DNA of 64,000 nt from Rhizobium sp. BK418 (GTDB lineage Bacteria; Pseudomonadota; Alphaproteobacteria; Rhizobiales; Rhizobiaceae), in NCBI RefSeq assembly GCF_004341105.1, contig NZ_SLZK01000005.1, positions 62,001 to 126,000 of the forward strand, read 5' to 3'. Position numbers and translations under genes: made by a program. Shown piece by piece: positions 8,847 to 18,454 of the stretch (its first letter is position 1; each line of letters opens with the position of its first letter). Below the pieces are notes generated by a model. It saw only the letters and a program-made list of their open reading frames with translations, was not told the DNA's origin and did no database searches.

Positions 8847-9839
8847 TTAAGCCCCCAGAACGATGTTGGCAGCACTTTCCTTCAGTTCCACGCCAAAGGC
8901 GCGCTGATAGTGCTCGGCCACCAGCGGACGCTCCAGCTCGTCACACTTGTTCAGGAAGGTGACACGGAAGGCGAAGGCGATATCGCCAAAGATTTCGGCA
9001 TTCTCGGCCCAGGTGATGACGGTACGCGGGCTCATGACGGTCGAGAGATCGCCGTTCATGAACGAAGCGCGCGTCAGATCGGCAACACGAACCATCTTGG
9101 AAACCGTCTCGCGGCCTTCCTTATCCTTGCCGAAGCTCTTCACCTTGGCGGCAATGATATTCACTTCGTGATCATGCGGCAGATAGTTCAGCGTCGAGAC
9201 GATCGACCACCGGTCCATCTGCGCCTGGTTGATCTGCTGCGTGCCGTGATAGAGGCCGGTCGTGTCGCCGAGACCGATTGTATTGGCGGTCGCAAACAGA
9301 CGGAAAGCCGGGTGAGGACGGATAACGCGGCTCTGGTCGAGCAGTGTCAGACGGCCCGACGATTCGAGCACGCGCTGAATGACGAACATGACATCCGGGC
9401 GGCCGGCATCATATTCGTCGAAGACGAGCGCGACATTATGCTGGTAGGCCCAGGGCAGGATGCCATCCTTGAATTCGGTGACCTGCAGCCCGTCCTTCAC
9501 GACGATCGCATCCTTACCGACGAGATCGATACGGCTGACATGGCTGTCGAGGTTGATACGCACGCAAGGCCAGTTGAGGCGGGCGGCGACCTGCTCGATA
9601 TGCGAAGACTTACCCGTACCGTGGTAGCCGGAAATCATCACGCGTCGGTTGTGGGCAAAGCCCGCAAGGATCGCGAGCGTCGTCTCGCGGTCAAAGAGAT
9701 AGTCGGGATCGAGATCCGGAACATAGGCATCGCCCTTGCTATAAGCGGGAACGCGAATGTCGGAATCGATGCCGAAAACCTCCCGGACCGAAACGGTGGT
9801 GTCGGGCAGTTCGGAAATATCAAGGTCAATCTTGCTCAT
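8847..9839 (-). CDS. cobS: aerobic cobaltochelatase subunit CobS
   Basis: AAA+ ATPase partner of CobT in ATP-dependent cobalt insertion. The 330-residue protein has Walker A GYHGTGKS near residues 70-77, Walker B VALVFDEYDAG, and sensor region RLFATANTIGLGD. I chose the ATG at 9839 (MSKIDLDISELPDTT), the family-typical start, over the longer frame at 9866. cobS and cobT are adjacent and surely co-transcribed. No B12-box sequence was seen upstream. Confidence 0.95.
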   Translation of the reverse strand: MSKIDLDISELPDTTVSVREVFGIDSDIRVPAYSKGDAYVPDLDPDYLFDRETTLAILAGFAHNRRVMISGYHGTGKSSHIEQVAARLNWPCVRINLDSHVSRIDLVGKDAIVVKDGLQVTEFKDGILPWAYQHNVALVFDEYDAGRPDVMFVIQRVLESSGRLTLLDQSRVIRPHPAFRLFATANTIGLGDTTGLYHGTQQINQAQMDRWSIVSTLNYLPHDHEVNIIAAKVKSFGKDKEGRETVSKMVRVADLTRASFMNGDLSTVMSPRTVITWAENAEIFGDIAFAFRVTFLNKCDELERPLVAEHYQRAFGVELKESAANIVLGA

Positions 9840-10151
9840 CATGTCTCCAAGGCGGGTGACGGCCACCCGGCCACACTATCTCAGCCATTAAGCAACCATG
9901 GTGCCGCAGTCTCTTCTTCCGCGTTCGTCCAGGGTCGGAACGTCGGCGATACTTCTCCGGGACTGAAACGAAACCTCGGCGGGATAATGACCGCTGACGA
10001 GCATTCTTGAAAGAGTCCCGGACAAGAAACGCCACGTCCGGAAGGTTGGCCGGGGCGGTGTCAGGAAAACACGAAAAACCATGCCGCGGTTGCCTGCGGC
10101 CTCAGCCGATTTGGACCATACCCGATTGAAGCTCAAGAGCAAGGACGGGAA
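9840..10151. other. 312-base intergenic stretch upstream of cobS
   Basis: No convincing gene, RNA or cobalamin riboswitch was found here. An 84-codon minus-strand frame at 9888-10142 starts with TTG, has no ribosome site and looks like chance. Confidence 0.5.
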
Positions 10152-10772
10152 CTAACAAAAACCGTTCTGCTTCAATAATTGGTACGCCTGGATGACGGCG
10201 CGGAACCGCTCTTCCGAGCCGCGGTCGCCGCCATTCGCATCAGGATGATGTTTCTTGACCAATTCCTTGTACTTGCTCTTGATCTCTGCGGAAGTGGCGT
10301 TCGCGGCAAGTCCCATCGTATCGAAAGCCTTGGCTTCCAGCGATTTCAGCTTGCGGGCCTGCGGAAAGCGTGGGCCGCTGCCTTTGCCGCCATTCTCCTT
10401 CACGAAGCCGAAGGGATCGCGCACGCGCGTATAAGCACCCGAGCGGACTTCCGAATGCAACGGGCTGTTCTTGGCATCCTTGTTGACGCCGACCGTCCAG
10501 GTAGGGCGATGACCGGTGATCGCCTCCTTTTGATAACGCGCGATCTCGCCGTCCGATAGGCCGGAGAAATAGTTGTATCCCTTGTTGTAGTCCTTGACGT
10601 GTTCGAAACAGAACAAAAAGAACTGGCCTTCCGCATTGCGTCCCACGGGAGCGCGATGCGTGCCTTTTTTGTCGCAGCCGTCCCACTGGCAGGTTGGAGG
10701 TGCCTGCTCGGCCTCCTGCTCCCGCTTGCGGCGTGTTCGGATGCGATCGAAATATTTGGAATCAAGTCTCAT
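10152..10772 (-). CDS. J-domain (DnaJ-like) protein
   Basis: A 206-residue protein with a C-terminal J domain: helix II/III boundary KKHHPDANGGD carries the HPD tripeptide needed to stimulate DnaK ATPase. The N-terminal half holds CQWDGCDKKGTH and FCFEH, a possible metal-binding cysteine/histidine cluster. J domains at the C-terminus are atypical of DnaJ itself, so this is a specialised co-chaperone. The ATG at 10772 (MRLDSKYFD) is the plausible start; the longer upstream frame overlaps bolA. It is divergent from bolA, 105 bases away. Confidence 0.85.
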   Translation of the reverse strand: MRLDSKYFDRIRTRRKREQEAEQAPPTCQWDGCDKKGTHRAPVGRNAEGQFFLFCFEHVKDYNKGYNYFSGLSDGEIARYQKEAITGHRPTWTVGVNKDAKNSPLHSEVRSGAYTRVRDPFGFVKENGGKGSGPRFPQARKLKSLEAKAFDTMGLAANATSAEIKSKYKELVKKHHPDANGGDRGSEERFRAVIQAYQLLKQNGFC

Positions 10773-10877
10773 GACGGCGCTAATTATGGGGCTGCTGATT
10801 GATGACAACAAGAATTGACAAACGGGAATGTTGCTGGCTTGGTGGGAACCTTTTTCTTGAACTCGAAAGACCCGGCG

Positions 10878-11159
10878 ATGACACTCCAGACCAGCATCGA
10901 AGAGAAGCTCAAGGCGGCATTTGCGCCCGAGCGTCTCGCCGTCATTAACGAAAGCCATCTGCATGCCGGCCACCAGCCAGGCATGACGGGCATGGGCGAG
11001 ACGCATATGCGCATTCGCATCGTCTCGGAAAAGTTCGCCGGCATGTCTCGCCTGCAACGGCATCGGGCGATCACCGACCTGCTGAAGCCCGAACTGGACG
11101 CCGGGCTTCACGCACTGGCCGTAGAGCCGGCAGCACCGGGCGAACCGACGCGTTGGTAG
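10878..11159 (+). CDS. bolA: BolA family protein
   Basis: A 93-residue BolA-fold protein. The conserved core is visible in NESHLHAGH, GETHMRIRIVSEKF and LQRHRAITDLL. BolA proteins partner with monothiol glutaredoxins in iron-sulphur and redox control, and some act as transcription regulators. The ATG at 10878 (MTLQTSIEEKL) is preferred to the one at 10815 because the family N-terminus begins there. It is convergent with the DUF2938 gene, three bases away. Confidence 0.9.
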   Translation: MTLQTSIEEKLKAAFAPERLAVINESHLHAGHQPGMTGMGETHMRIRIVSEKFAGMSRLQRHRAITDLLKPELDAGLHALAVEPAAPGEPTRW

Positions 11160-11162
11160 ACC

Positions 11163-11642
11163 TTACCGAATGATCAGGGCCGTTGCGTAGAGCCCGAAGC
11201 CGAAAACGGTGTGAGCAAGCAGGTTCAGCACGCGGGCCTTCGTGGGGTTAGACGTCTTCGAGGCCGCCCAGCCGAGGCCGAGGCCCGGCTGCATCAGAAA
11301 CCACCCGGCGCCGACGGTAACGATCCCGAGAATCCAGGCCGGCAGAAAGGTCGGCGCGGCAAACCAGGCAGGACCTACGAAAATTGCCAGCAGGATGCCG
11401 TAGAGAATTCCGACTGCGTAGTGACCGATCCAGCCGAGCGCCAATTCATTGGCATAGGGTTTGGCGTCGCCGATATTGTCGTGAAAGACCTTGCCCTTAC
11501 CGAGATGCCAGAACCAGCGACCGGCCGGCGCCCAGTTCGGCCATGGCGTCACGCCGATCATTGCGAGCACGATCGCCCAGATATCCATGAGGATAGTTGC
11601 CCCGATGCCGATGGCGACGGAGCGCCAGAGAATGTCGAACAT
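11163..11642 (-). CDS. DUF2938 membrane protein
   Basis: A 159-residue integral membrane protein with about four hydrophobic helices and the DUF2938 pattern GIGATILMDIWA, WPNWAPAGRWFWH and LGWIGHYAVGILYG. No function is established for the family. The ATG at 11642 (MFDILWRS) is preferred over 11669. Single gene between bolA (convergent) and the CorC-like gene. Confidence 0.8.
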   Translation of the reverse strand: MFDILWRSVAIGIGATILMDIWAIVLAMIGVTPWPNWAPAGRWFWHLGKGKVFHDNIGDAKPYANELALGWIGHYAVGILYGILLAIFVGPAWFAAPTFLPAWILGIVTVGAGWFLMQPGLGLGWAASKTSNPTKARVLNLLAHTVFGFGLYATALIIR

Positions 11643-11703
11643 GTCAGATCCTGTGGAGTGAACCGGCATCGGGATTCCGAGCCGCCGGCAATGGAAATCC
11701 TGA

Positions 11704-13014
11704 TCAGGCGGGTTTCGTCTCGTCTTCTTCGGCGGGACGGATGCGCAGTTTCGTGATGCGGTTCTTCTCCCGCTTCATGACGACGAAGCGCTTGCCGTAG
11801 AAGGTGAAGGCCTGCCGCTCTTCGGGAATGGTCATTGATTCATGGATGACGAGACCGGCAATTGTCGTCGCTTCCTCGTCCGGCAGGTTCCAGTCCAGCG
11901 CACGATTGAGATCGCGGATCGGCACCCCACCATCGACAACGATGGAACCGTCCGCCTCCTGTCGTACTCCCTGCATGTCGATATCATGCTCGTCCGAGAT
12001 ATCGCCGACGATTTCTTCCAGAATATCCTCAAGCGTCACAATGCCCTGAACCTCGCCATACTCGTCGACGACGACGGCAAAATGCTGCTTGCGGCGCAGG
12101 AAAGCATTGAGCTGGTCTTCGAGATTGGTGCTATCAGGCACGAACCAGGGCTTCTGGGCGATCTTTACGATATCGAGCTGCTGCGGCTCCATATTCGGCT
12201 CGGCAAGCGCTCGCAGCAGATCCTTGGCGTGCACGACGCCGATGATATTGTCGATCGTGCCGCGCCACAGCGGCATGCGCGTATAGGGGCTTTCCAGAAT
12301 CGCCCGAACGACGGATTCCGGCGGATCGTCCGCATTGATCGCCCGCATCGCGGTACGGTGGACCATAATGTCGGAAAGCTCGAGTTCGCCGAGGTCAAGC
12401 ACGCCACCAAGGCGGTCGCGGTCGGCCTTCACGACAGAGCCTTCGCGGTGAAGCAGATTGACGGCGCCGCGCAGCTCTTCGTGCGCCGACAGCATCGAGA
12501 CTTCGCGTGACAGGTTGATGCCGAAGAGGCCTAGAATCCGTCGAACGATCGCGTTGACGAAAGACGATATCGGGCCGACGACGGCGACGAAAAGCCGGGT
12601 CGGAATTGCGACATTGAGCGCAAAACGCTCCGGTGTCGAAATCGCCCAGCTCTTCGGAAGGACTTCCGCAAAAATGACCAGGATGATGGTCATCGCAAGC
12701 GTCGCAAGCGCCACGCCGGAATTGCCGAAGATCCCAAGGAACACGCTCGTCGCCAGTGATGAGGAGAGAATATTGGCGAGGTTGTTGCCGATCAGCAGCG
12801 CCCCGATCAGCCGGTCACGACGCTCGATGAGTGTTCTGACAAGGCCGGCGCGCTCATCGCCATTGGCCTCCAGCGTGTGAATCCGGCTTCGCGAAACAGC
12901 GGTCAACGCCGTCTCGGATCCCGAAAAGAAGGCAGACATCAACACCAGGGCCACGATCGAAACGATCTCCGGCCAGTAGACCGACAAAAACGCCAGGGTG
13001 CCCTCGACTGACAT
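11704..13014 (-). CDS. HlyC/CorC family transporter (DUF21-CBS)
   Basis: A 436-residue membrane protein. Order of domains: DUF21/CNNM membrane domain with several helices (about residues 1-190), a pair of CBS domains (about 205-330) and a C-terminal CorC_HlyC transporter-associated domain. Family members are linked to magnesium or cobalt efflux; haemolytic activity is only a historical label. Its ATG overlaps the aroB stop (TGATG at 13012-13016), so it is translated as the third gene of the aroK-aroB operon. Confidence 0.88.
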   Translation of the reverse strand: MSVEGTLAFLSVYWPEIVSIVALVLMSAFFSGSETALTAVSRSRIHTLEANGDERAGLVRTLIERRDRLIGALLIGNNLANILSSSLATSVFLGIFGNSGVALATLAMTIILVIFAEVLPKSWAISTPERFALNVAIPTRLFVAVVGPISSFVNAIVRRILGLFGINLSREVSMLSAHEELRGAVNLLHREGSVVKADRDRLGGVLDLGELELSDIMVHRTAMRAINADDPPESVVRAILESPYTRMPLWRGTIDNIIGVVHAKDLLRALAEPNMEPQQLDIVKIAQKPWFVPDSTNLEDQLNAFLRRKQHFAVVVDEYGEVQGIVTLEDILEEIVGDISDEHDIDMQGVRQEADGSIVVDGGVPIRDLNRALDWNLPDEEATTIAGLVIHESMTIPEERQAFTFYGKRFVVMKREKNRITKLRIRPAEEDETKPA

Positions 13015-14144
13015 CAGGGATGTTTTTCCTTAAGAAAGCTGATCACTTCGGAAGCCGGTACGTCATCGGCGACGAAGGACTGACCGATACCACGCGTCAA
13101 AATGAAGGTGAGCCTGCCGCCCTTAACCTTCTTATCCTGGGCAATCGCATCCATCAGCACTTCGGCGGGCGGGAGGGTGCCGGGAATTTCCGACATGCGG
13201 GTTGGCAGACCGACCGCCTTCAGATGCGCTTCGACGCGGCGCGCGTCATCGGGGCTCGCAAGGTTTACGCGTGCTGAAAATTCATGCGCGAGCACCATGC
13301 CGATAGAAACGCCCTCGCCGTGAACAAGCCGGCTGCTGTCATAGCCGGTGGCAGCCTCCAGCGCATGCCCAAAGGTGTGGCCGAGATTGAGCAGCGCCCG
13401 CTGGCCGTTTTCGCGCTCGTCAGCAACGACGACATCCGCCTTCGCCTGGCAGCTCACCGCAATGGCCTCGATACGGGCCGAGCCCCCGGCAAAGACCGCC
13501 TGCCAGTTACTCTCCAGCCAAGCAAAGAAATCCGGCTTGTCAATCAGACCATATTTGGCAACCTCGGCATAACCGGCGCGGAATTCACGCTCGCTTAGCG
13601 AATTCAACGCATCCGTATCGGCAAGCACGAGATCCGGCTGATGGAAAACACCGACAAGGTTCTTGCCGTGACGGCTGTTGATGCCGGTCTTGCCGCCGAC
13701 AGACGAATCCACCTGGGCGAGCAGCGAGGTCGGCACCTGCACGAAACGCACGCCACGCCGCACGATGCCGGCTGCGAAGCCCGAAAGGTCACCGATAACG
13801 CCGCCGCCAAGAGCAATGACATAGTCATTGCGTTCGACGCGGGCTTCCAGAACCTTGTCGCAGACATTGATCAGATGTTCGAAGCTCTTAGTCTTCTCGC
13901 CGGCCGGTAGCACGACCGCTGCCGAGGCGATGCCGGCGGCATCGAGACTTGCCTTCAAAGCGTCGAGATAACGCGGCGCGACATTCTCGTCGGTGATGAC
14001 AGCTGCCTTGCGGCCGTTCAGGCGCGAGCCGATTTCGCCGCCGGCGCTGGCGATCAGCCCTTGCCCGATCAGAATGTCATAGGCACGCTGGCCAAGCGGT
14101 ACATGTACCTTGCGGATGGCGGAAGCTGATGTGATCGCATTCAT
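13014..14144 (-). CDS. aroB: 3-dehydroquinate synthase
   Basis: Converts DAHP to 3-dehydroquinate, the second step of the shikimate pathway, using NAD and a divalent metal. The 376-residue length fits. The NAD-binding region GGGVIGDLSGFAAG and the substrate region TSLLAQVDSSVGGKTGIN are plain, and the metal-site histidines lie in NLGHTFGHALE and VHGEGV. The start overlaps the aroK stop by four bases (ATGA), showing translational coupling with the shikimate kinase gene. Confidence 0.96.
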   Translation of the reverse strand: MNAITSASAIRKVHVPLGQRAYDILIGQGLIASAGGEIGSRLNGRKAAVITDENVAPRYLDALKASLDAAGIASAAVVLPAGEKTKSFEHLINVCDKVLEARVERNDYVIALGGGVIGDLSGFAAGIVRRGVRFVQVPTSLLAQVDSSVGGKTGINSRHGKNLVGVFHQPDLVLADTDALNSLSEREFRAGYAEVAKYGLIDKPDFFAWLESNWQAVFAGGSARIEAIAVSCQAKADVVVADERENGQRALLNLGHTFGHALEAATGYDSSRLVHGEGVSIGMVLAHEFSARVNLASPDDARRVEAHLKAVGLPTRMSEIPGTLPPAEVLMDAIAQDKKVKGGRLTFILTRGIGQSFVADDVPASEVISFLKEKHP

Positions 14145-14731
14145 GATACTGCACTTTCCTTCTGGGCCGCGACGACGGCCTGCAGCACTTCATCGGCCAT
14201 GATTTCCTTGCGCACATCGCGCGAAAGGACCGTGAGATCGGCCTCGGCATAAACGGGGTAGCGGGCATTCATCAGGTTTTCGAGCGTCTGCTTCGGGTTC
14301 TCGGTCTTCAACAGCGGACGCGTGTCGCGCTTGTTGACCCGATCCCAGAGCACGTCGAGATCGGCCTTCAGCCAGATCGAAAGACCGCCCTTCTTGATAT
14401 GCCTGCGGGTGCGGTCATTGATGAAGGCGCCGCCGCCGGTGGAGACGACCCGCGGACCGCCCTTCAGGAGCCGCTTCATCACCCGCGCTTCGAGTGCCCG
14501 GAATTCTTCTTCCCCATAGGCCGCGAAAAGCTCCGTGATCGTCATGCGGGAAACGCGCTCGATCTCAACATCGCTATCGACGAAAGGAATGCCGAGCTGA
14601 TGAGCGACGAGGCGGCCGACCGAGGATTTTCCCGCCCCCATAAGACCAACCAGAATGAGATTGCGTGAACCGAGCGCGGCGCGAGCTCTGTCTCTCAGGC
14701 TGTCTGCAACGGAAACTGGGGGTTCACTCAT
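14141..14731 (-). CDS. aroK: shikimate kinase
   Basis: Phosphorylates shikimate at the 3-hydroxyl with ATP. The 196-residue protein carries Walker A GLMGAGKSS, the shikimate-binding DSDVEIE and TGGGAF motifs, and the lid arginine in RDTRPLL. The ATG at 14731 (MSEPPVSVADSL) was chosen over the longer frame; the N-terminal extension of about 25 residues before the kinase core is usual in rhizobial proteins. First gene of aroK-aroB-corC-like. Confidence 0.95.
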   Translation of the reverse strand: MSEPPVSVADSLRDRARAALGSRNLILVGLMGAGKSSVGRLVAHQLGIPFVDSDVEIERVSRMTITELFAAYGEEEFRALEARVMKRLLKGGPRVVSTGGGAFINDRTRRHIKKGGLSIWLKADLDVLWDRVNKRDTRPLLKTENPKQTLENLMNARYPVYAEADLTVLSRDVRKEIMADEVLQAVVAAQKESAVS

Positions 14732-14824
14732 CGGTCCATTCACACTTTGTTTGCAAACGGTATCGACAAATGCGGGTGTAGCGTCAAGTCGCGGGCAAGG
14801 GAATCGTGGCACCAATGCCGCTTC

Positions 14825-14852
14825 TTGCACTTGCAAACATGCTTCTTATAAC
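14825..14852 (+). promoter_or_regulatory. putative promoter of the small-protein/xerD operon
   Basis: TTGCAC at 14825-14830 and TATAAC at 14847-14852 are 16 bases apart and lie 28 bases before the ATG of the small gene, which is preceded by an AAGGAG ribosome site. Confidence 0.5.
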
Positions 14853-14879
14853 AGAAGCAGAGTTCTAAGGAGTAGTCGG

Positions 14880-15056
14880 ATGCCGACCCTGATCCGTTTC
14901 CTGTCCGTCCTGGCGGTCATCGCCGGACTGATCTATGGAGCGATGTGGGCCCTTGTTAGCTTCGTCGAGCCGCAGGAACGCGACGTGACTATCCGCATTC
15001 CTTCCGAGCGGGTAAACCCGCCTTCGACCGGCACGATCAACACCACGAAGAAGTGA
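14880..15056 (+). CDS. small single-pass membrane protein
   Basis: A 58-residue protein with one transmembrane segment (LIRFLSVLAVIAGLIYGAMW, about residues 4-23), an acidic stretch and a polar tail rich in proline, threonine and serine. A clear AAGGAG site stands nine bases before the ATG, and xerD begins four bases after the stop, so it is real and read with xerD. No known function; similar tiny proteins are often annotated as hypothetical in Rhizobiales. Confidence 0.75.
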   Translation: MPTLIRFLSVLAVIAGLIYGAMWALVSFVEPQERDVTIRIPSERVNPPSTGTINTTKK

Positions 15057-15060
15057 CGCA

Positions 15061-16014
15061 ATGACGGATCTCGGCCGTGTCCATGTAGAGTCATTTCTCG
15101 AAATGATGAGCGCCGAGCGCGGCGCCGCAGTCAACACATTGCAATCCTACGAGCGCGATCTGGGCGATCTGCGTTCATTTCTGCATGGCCGGAGCGTCCG
15201 TCTGACCGAGGCGGCATCGGCTGATCTCGGCGCCTATCTTGTCTCGCTCTCCGTGCAGGGCTTCAAGCCCTCCTCGCAAGCGCGCCGGCTTGCCGCCATG
15301 CGCCAGTTCTACAAATTCCTCTATGCCGAAGGGCTGCGCACCGACGATCCGACCGGCGTTCTCGATGCGCCCAAGAAGGGCCGCGCTCTTCCGAAGACAA
15401 TGGGCGTCGAGGAAGTAACGAAGCTGCTCACTCAGGCGGAAACAGAAGCCGCAGACCCTGCGCCCGGCCAGCTTCATCGCCTGCGCATGCTGGCACTGCT
15501 GGAATTGCTCTATGCCACCGGCATGCGCGTGAGCGAGCTCGTCTCGCTTCCGGCCCGCGTGCTCGATCAGGAGGGCCGCTTCCTCATGATCCGTGGCAAA
15601 GGCAACAAGGAACGCTTGGTACCGCTCTCGCAATCGGCAATCGCCGCATTGAAATCCTATGGCCGCATGCTGGCCACGGAAAACGCGGCGTCAAAAGAGC
15701 CCGAAGACAGCCCGTGGCTCTTTCCGGCCGCCTCGAAAGAAGGTTACCTGCCCCGTCAGGTCTTTGCCCGCGATCTCAAGAATCTCGCAATCCGCGCCGG
15801 CCTGACGCCTTCAATGATTTCGCCGCATGTGATGCGGCATGCCTTCGCCAGCCACCTTCTGGCCAATGGCGCGGACCTGCGCGTGGTGCAGGAACTCCTC
15901 GGCCATTCAGACATTTCGACCACACAAATCTATACACATGTTCTGGAAGAACGGCTCCAGCAGCTCGTCCACACGCACCACCCCCTTGCAAAACAGGCGA
16001 AAAAGCACGAATAG
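15061..16014 (+). CDS. xerD: site-specific tyrosine recombinase XerD
   Basis: Resolves chromosome dimers at dif together with XerC. In the 317-residue protein the catalytic residues are visible: Arg156 (ATGMRVSEL), Lys180 (RGKGNKERL), His256 and Arg259 (SPHVMRHAF), His282 (LGHSDISTTQ) and nucleophile Tyr291 (QIYTHV). The N-terminal SAM-like domain covers about residues 5-90. Its place next to aroK and accA and the absence of a neighbouring phage gene support the housekeeping XerD rather than an integrase. Confidence 0.93.
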   Translation: MTDLGRVHVESFLEMMSAERGAAVNTLQSYERDLGDLRSFLHGRSVRLTEAASADLGAYLVSLSVQGFKPSSQARRLAAMRQFYKFLYAEGLRTDDPTGVLDAPKKGRALPKTMGVEEVTKLLTQAETEAADPAPGQLHRLRMLALLELLYATGMRVSELVSLPARVLDQEGRFLMIRGKGNKERLVPLSQSAIAALKSYGRMLATENAASKEPEDSPWLFPAASKEGYLPRQVFARDLKNLAIRAGLTPSMISPHVMRHAFASHLLANGADLRVVQELLGHSDISTTQIYTHVLEERLQQLVHTHHPLAKQAKKHE

Positions 16015-16075
16015 GACCGGCGACAAGGGCTGAACCAGGAAACTGTCCCGCGCACAAGGAACGGAAACGCACCTC

Positions 16076-17029
16076 ATGCACAATTATCTCGACTTCGAAA
16101 AGCCGATCTCGGACCTCGAAGGTAAGATCATCGAGCTTAAGAAGCTGGCGACGGAAGATGAAAGCATCGACACCTCCGACGAGATTGGCAGGCTCGAAGT
16201 CCGCGTCCGCGAGGCGATCGTCGAGATCTATTCGAAGCTCAACGCCTGGCAGAAGACGCAGGTCGCGCGGCATCCGCAGCGTCCGCATTTCGTCGATTAC
16301 GCCAAGACGCTCTTCCAGGAATTCACGCCGCTCGCCGGCGACCGCAAGTTTTCCGAGGATGCCGCCATCCAGGCCGGTCTTGCCCGCTTCCGCGGCCAGC
16401 CGGTTGCCGTTATCGGCCAGGAAAAGGGCAACGACACCAAGAGCCGCCTGAAGCACAATTTCGGCAGCGCCCGTCCGGAAGGTTACCGCAAGGCGATCCG
16501 TATCCTCGAAATGGCGGATCGGTTCCAGCTTCCGGTCATCACCCTCGTCGATACCGCAGGTGCCTATCCGGGCGTCGGCGCCGAGGAGCGCGGTCAGGCC
16601 GAAGCCATCGCCCGATCGACGGAGATGTGCCTTGGCGTCAAGGTGCCGCTGATCTCGATCGTCATCGGCGAAGGTGGCTCGGGCGGCGCGATCGCGATTG
16701 CCACCGGCAACCGCGTCTACATGCTCGAACATTCGATCTATAGCGTCATCTCGCCGGAAGGTGCCGCATCGATCCTATGGCGCGATTCCACCCGCGCCAA
16801 GGAAGCCGCGACTAACATGAAAATCACCGCCGAAGACCTGAAAGGGCTCGGCGTCATCGACGGCATCATCCCCGAACCGCTCGGCGGTGCGCATCGCGAT
16901 CCCGACAGCGTCATCGCCGCAACCGGGGACGTCATCGCCAATGCGCTTGCCGAAATGGCCTCGCGCTCTGGCGAGCAGCTGCGCAACGATCGTCGCCAGA
17001 AATTCCTGGCCATGGGCCGAAATCTGTAA
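16076..17029 (+). CDS. accA: acetyl-CoA carboxylase carboxyltransferase alpha subunit
   Basis: Alpha half of the carboxyltransferase that moves the carboxyl group from biotin to acetyl-CoA, making malonyl-CoA for fatty acid synthesis. The 317 residues fit the family, starting DFEKPISDLEGKI and holding the crotonase-fold segments TLVDTAGAYPGVGAEERGQ and GEGGSGGAIAIATG. It follows xerD by 61 bases. accD is elsewhere. Confidence 0.96.
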   Translation: MHNYLDFEKPISDLEGKIIELKKLATEDESIDTSDEIGRLEVRVREAIVEIYSKLNAWQKTQVARHPQRPHFVDYAKTLFQEFTPLAGDRKFSEDAAIQAGLARFRGQPVAVIGQEKGNDTKSRLKHNFGSARPEGYRKAIRILEMADRFQLPVITLVDTAGAYPGVGAEERGQAEAIARSTEMCLGVKVPLISIVIGEGGSGGAIAIATGNRVYMLEHSIYSVISPEGAASILWRDSTRAKEAATNMKITAEDLKGLGVIDGIIPEPLGGAHRDPDSVIAATGDVIANALAEMASRSGEQLRNDRRQKFLAMGRNL

Positions 17030-17222
17030 AATCCACAGGTCGGCTCGGCAGATTGAGGCCAAATCTTGGCCACAATATTGTTATCTGTAACATTGCGCTT
17101 GCAGGACACGTCCGCGCAAGTCATAGGCTGGTAAGGATTTATCAAGTATAAGCCGCCTATGATTCCGCGCTATGCCCGGTTTCCGTAAGCGGGTTGGGTC
17201 GCATTGTTGATGGGCTGATTGA

Positions 17223-18449
17223 ATGCGCATACGTCATTTTGCCTATGTTTCACTCATGGCGCTGGCTCTGACCGGCTGCAACGACGCATTGGAATCCGCC
17301 CAAGGCATCGACCTCTCCACCGTCAAGAACAAGGTAGAGCAGCCGCTTCCCGCTCATATCCTTGCCGATATGTCGGCCAAGGGCATGGATCGCAACTCGC
17401 CGATCATGATCCGCATTTTCAAGGAAGAAGGTGCGCTGGAGATCTGGAAGGCAAAGACGGACAACCGCTTCGACAAGATCGCCGACTACAAGATCTGTGC
17501 CTGGTCCGGCAAGCTCGGCCCGAAGGTGAAGACTGGCGATCGTCAGGCTCCAGAAGGTTTTTACAACCTCACCCGCGCCAACCTGAATCCAAATTCGAAA
17601 TATTATCTGGCGATCAACACCGGCTTTCCGAACCGCTATGATGCCGTCAACGGCCGCACTGGCAGCGACCTGATGATTCACGGCGCCTGCTCGTCGTCAG
17701 GCTGCTATTCAATGACCGACCAGCAGGTCTTGGAAATCTATGCCTTCGCCCGCGATGCGCTCAAGGGTGGTCAGGAAACGGTGCAGCTTCAGGCCTTCCC
17801 CTTCCGCATGACGGCCGAGAATATGGTCAAGCACCGCCTCGACCCGAACTATGATTTCTGGAAGATGCTGAAGGTTGGCTACGACAACTTCGAAGTCACC
17901 AAACGCCCGCCCGAAGTGAATGTCTGTGAAAAGAAGTATGTCTTCAATCAGCAGGTAAGCGATGGCGGCAGCTTCAATCCTGCCGGCAAGTGCCCGGCCA
18001 TGTCGACTCCGCCAGCGCTGACGGCAGCCCTTGCCGCCTATGGCAAGACCTATGATGCCGATTACCAGAGAGCGTTGAAGAAGTACGATGGCCTTGCCTG
18101 GTACGACCCGACGGAAGCCGAACGCAAGGCCGTCGTCGCCAAGCTTCGCAAGGGTCGCGAACTCGCCTATGCCCCGACCGGCACCTCGCTCGAAGCGGGC
18201 CGCATGGTCAAGGTCGCCGAACTCGAAGACTTGATGGCCAAGCAGTCCGCCCAGAGCGTTGCTGCCAAGACCGCAAACGGCGCAACACCTGCGACGCAGG
18301 CTCAAGTGACTGCCGTTGCCGCAGCGTTGCCGGCAAATATTCCGGTGCCGATGCAAAACCCCCTGGCCTATGCGGCACCGGAGCTCGCACCGCAAGAAAC
18401 TGCTGACGCCACCAAGAAGCCATTCTGGAAGTTCTGGGCGAGGAACTGA
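17223..18449 (+). CDS. L,D-transpeptidase family lipoprotein (YafK type)
   Basis: A 408-residue YkuD-fold protein with a lipoprotein signal: lipobox LTGC puts the acylated cysteine at residue 19. The catalytic segment IHGACSSSGCYSMTD has the short histidine-to-cysteine spacing of the YafK/DpaA branch rather than that of classical Ldt enzymes. In Escherichia coli that branch cuts the link between an outer-membrane lipoprotein and peptidoglycan. The C-terminal third is alanine-rich and of low complexity. Envelope location is predicted. The 193 bases upstream hold no recognised gene. Confidence 0.82.
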   Translation: MRIRHFAYVSLMALALTGCNDALESAQGIDLSTVKNKVEQPLPAHILADMSAKGMDRNSPIMIRIFKEEGALEIWKAKTDNRFDKIADYKICAWSGKLGPKVKTGDRQAPEGFYNLTRANLNPNSKYYLAINTGFPNRYDAVNGRTGSDLMIHGACSSSGCYSMTDQQVLEIYAFARDALKGGQETVQLQAFPFRMTAENMVKHRLDPNYDFWKMLKVGYDNFEVTKRPPEVNVCEKKYVFNQQVSDGGSFNPAGKCPAMSTPPALTAALAAYGKTYDADYQRALKKYDGLAWYDPTEAERKAVVAKLRKGRELAYAPTGTSLEAGRMVKVAELEDLMAKQSAQSVAAKTANGATPATQAQVTAVAAALPANIPVPMQNPLAYAAPELAPQETADATKKPFWKFWARN

Positions 18450-18454
18450 TCGGC

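Noticed and set aside
7884..10010. 708-codon plus-strand frame opposite cobT and cobS
   Set aside because: Antisense shadow of two well-supported genes; no recognisable domain.
9840..10151. Cobalamin riboswitch before cobS
   Set aside because: No B12-box or matching stem was visible; cobS seems not to be under such an element here.
15061..16014. xerD as a mobile-element integrase
   Set aside because: Length, catalytic residues and core chromosomal neighbours (aroK, accA) fit the housekeeping recombinase.
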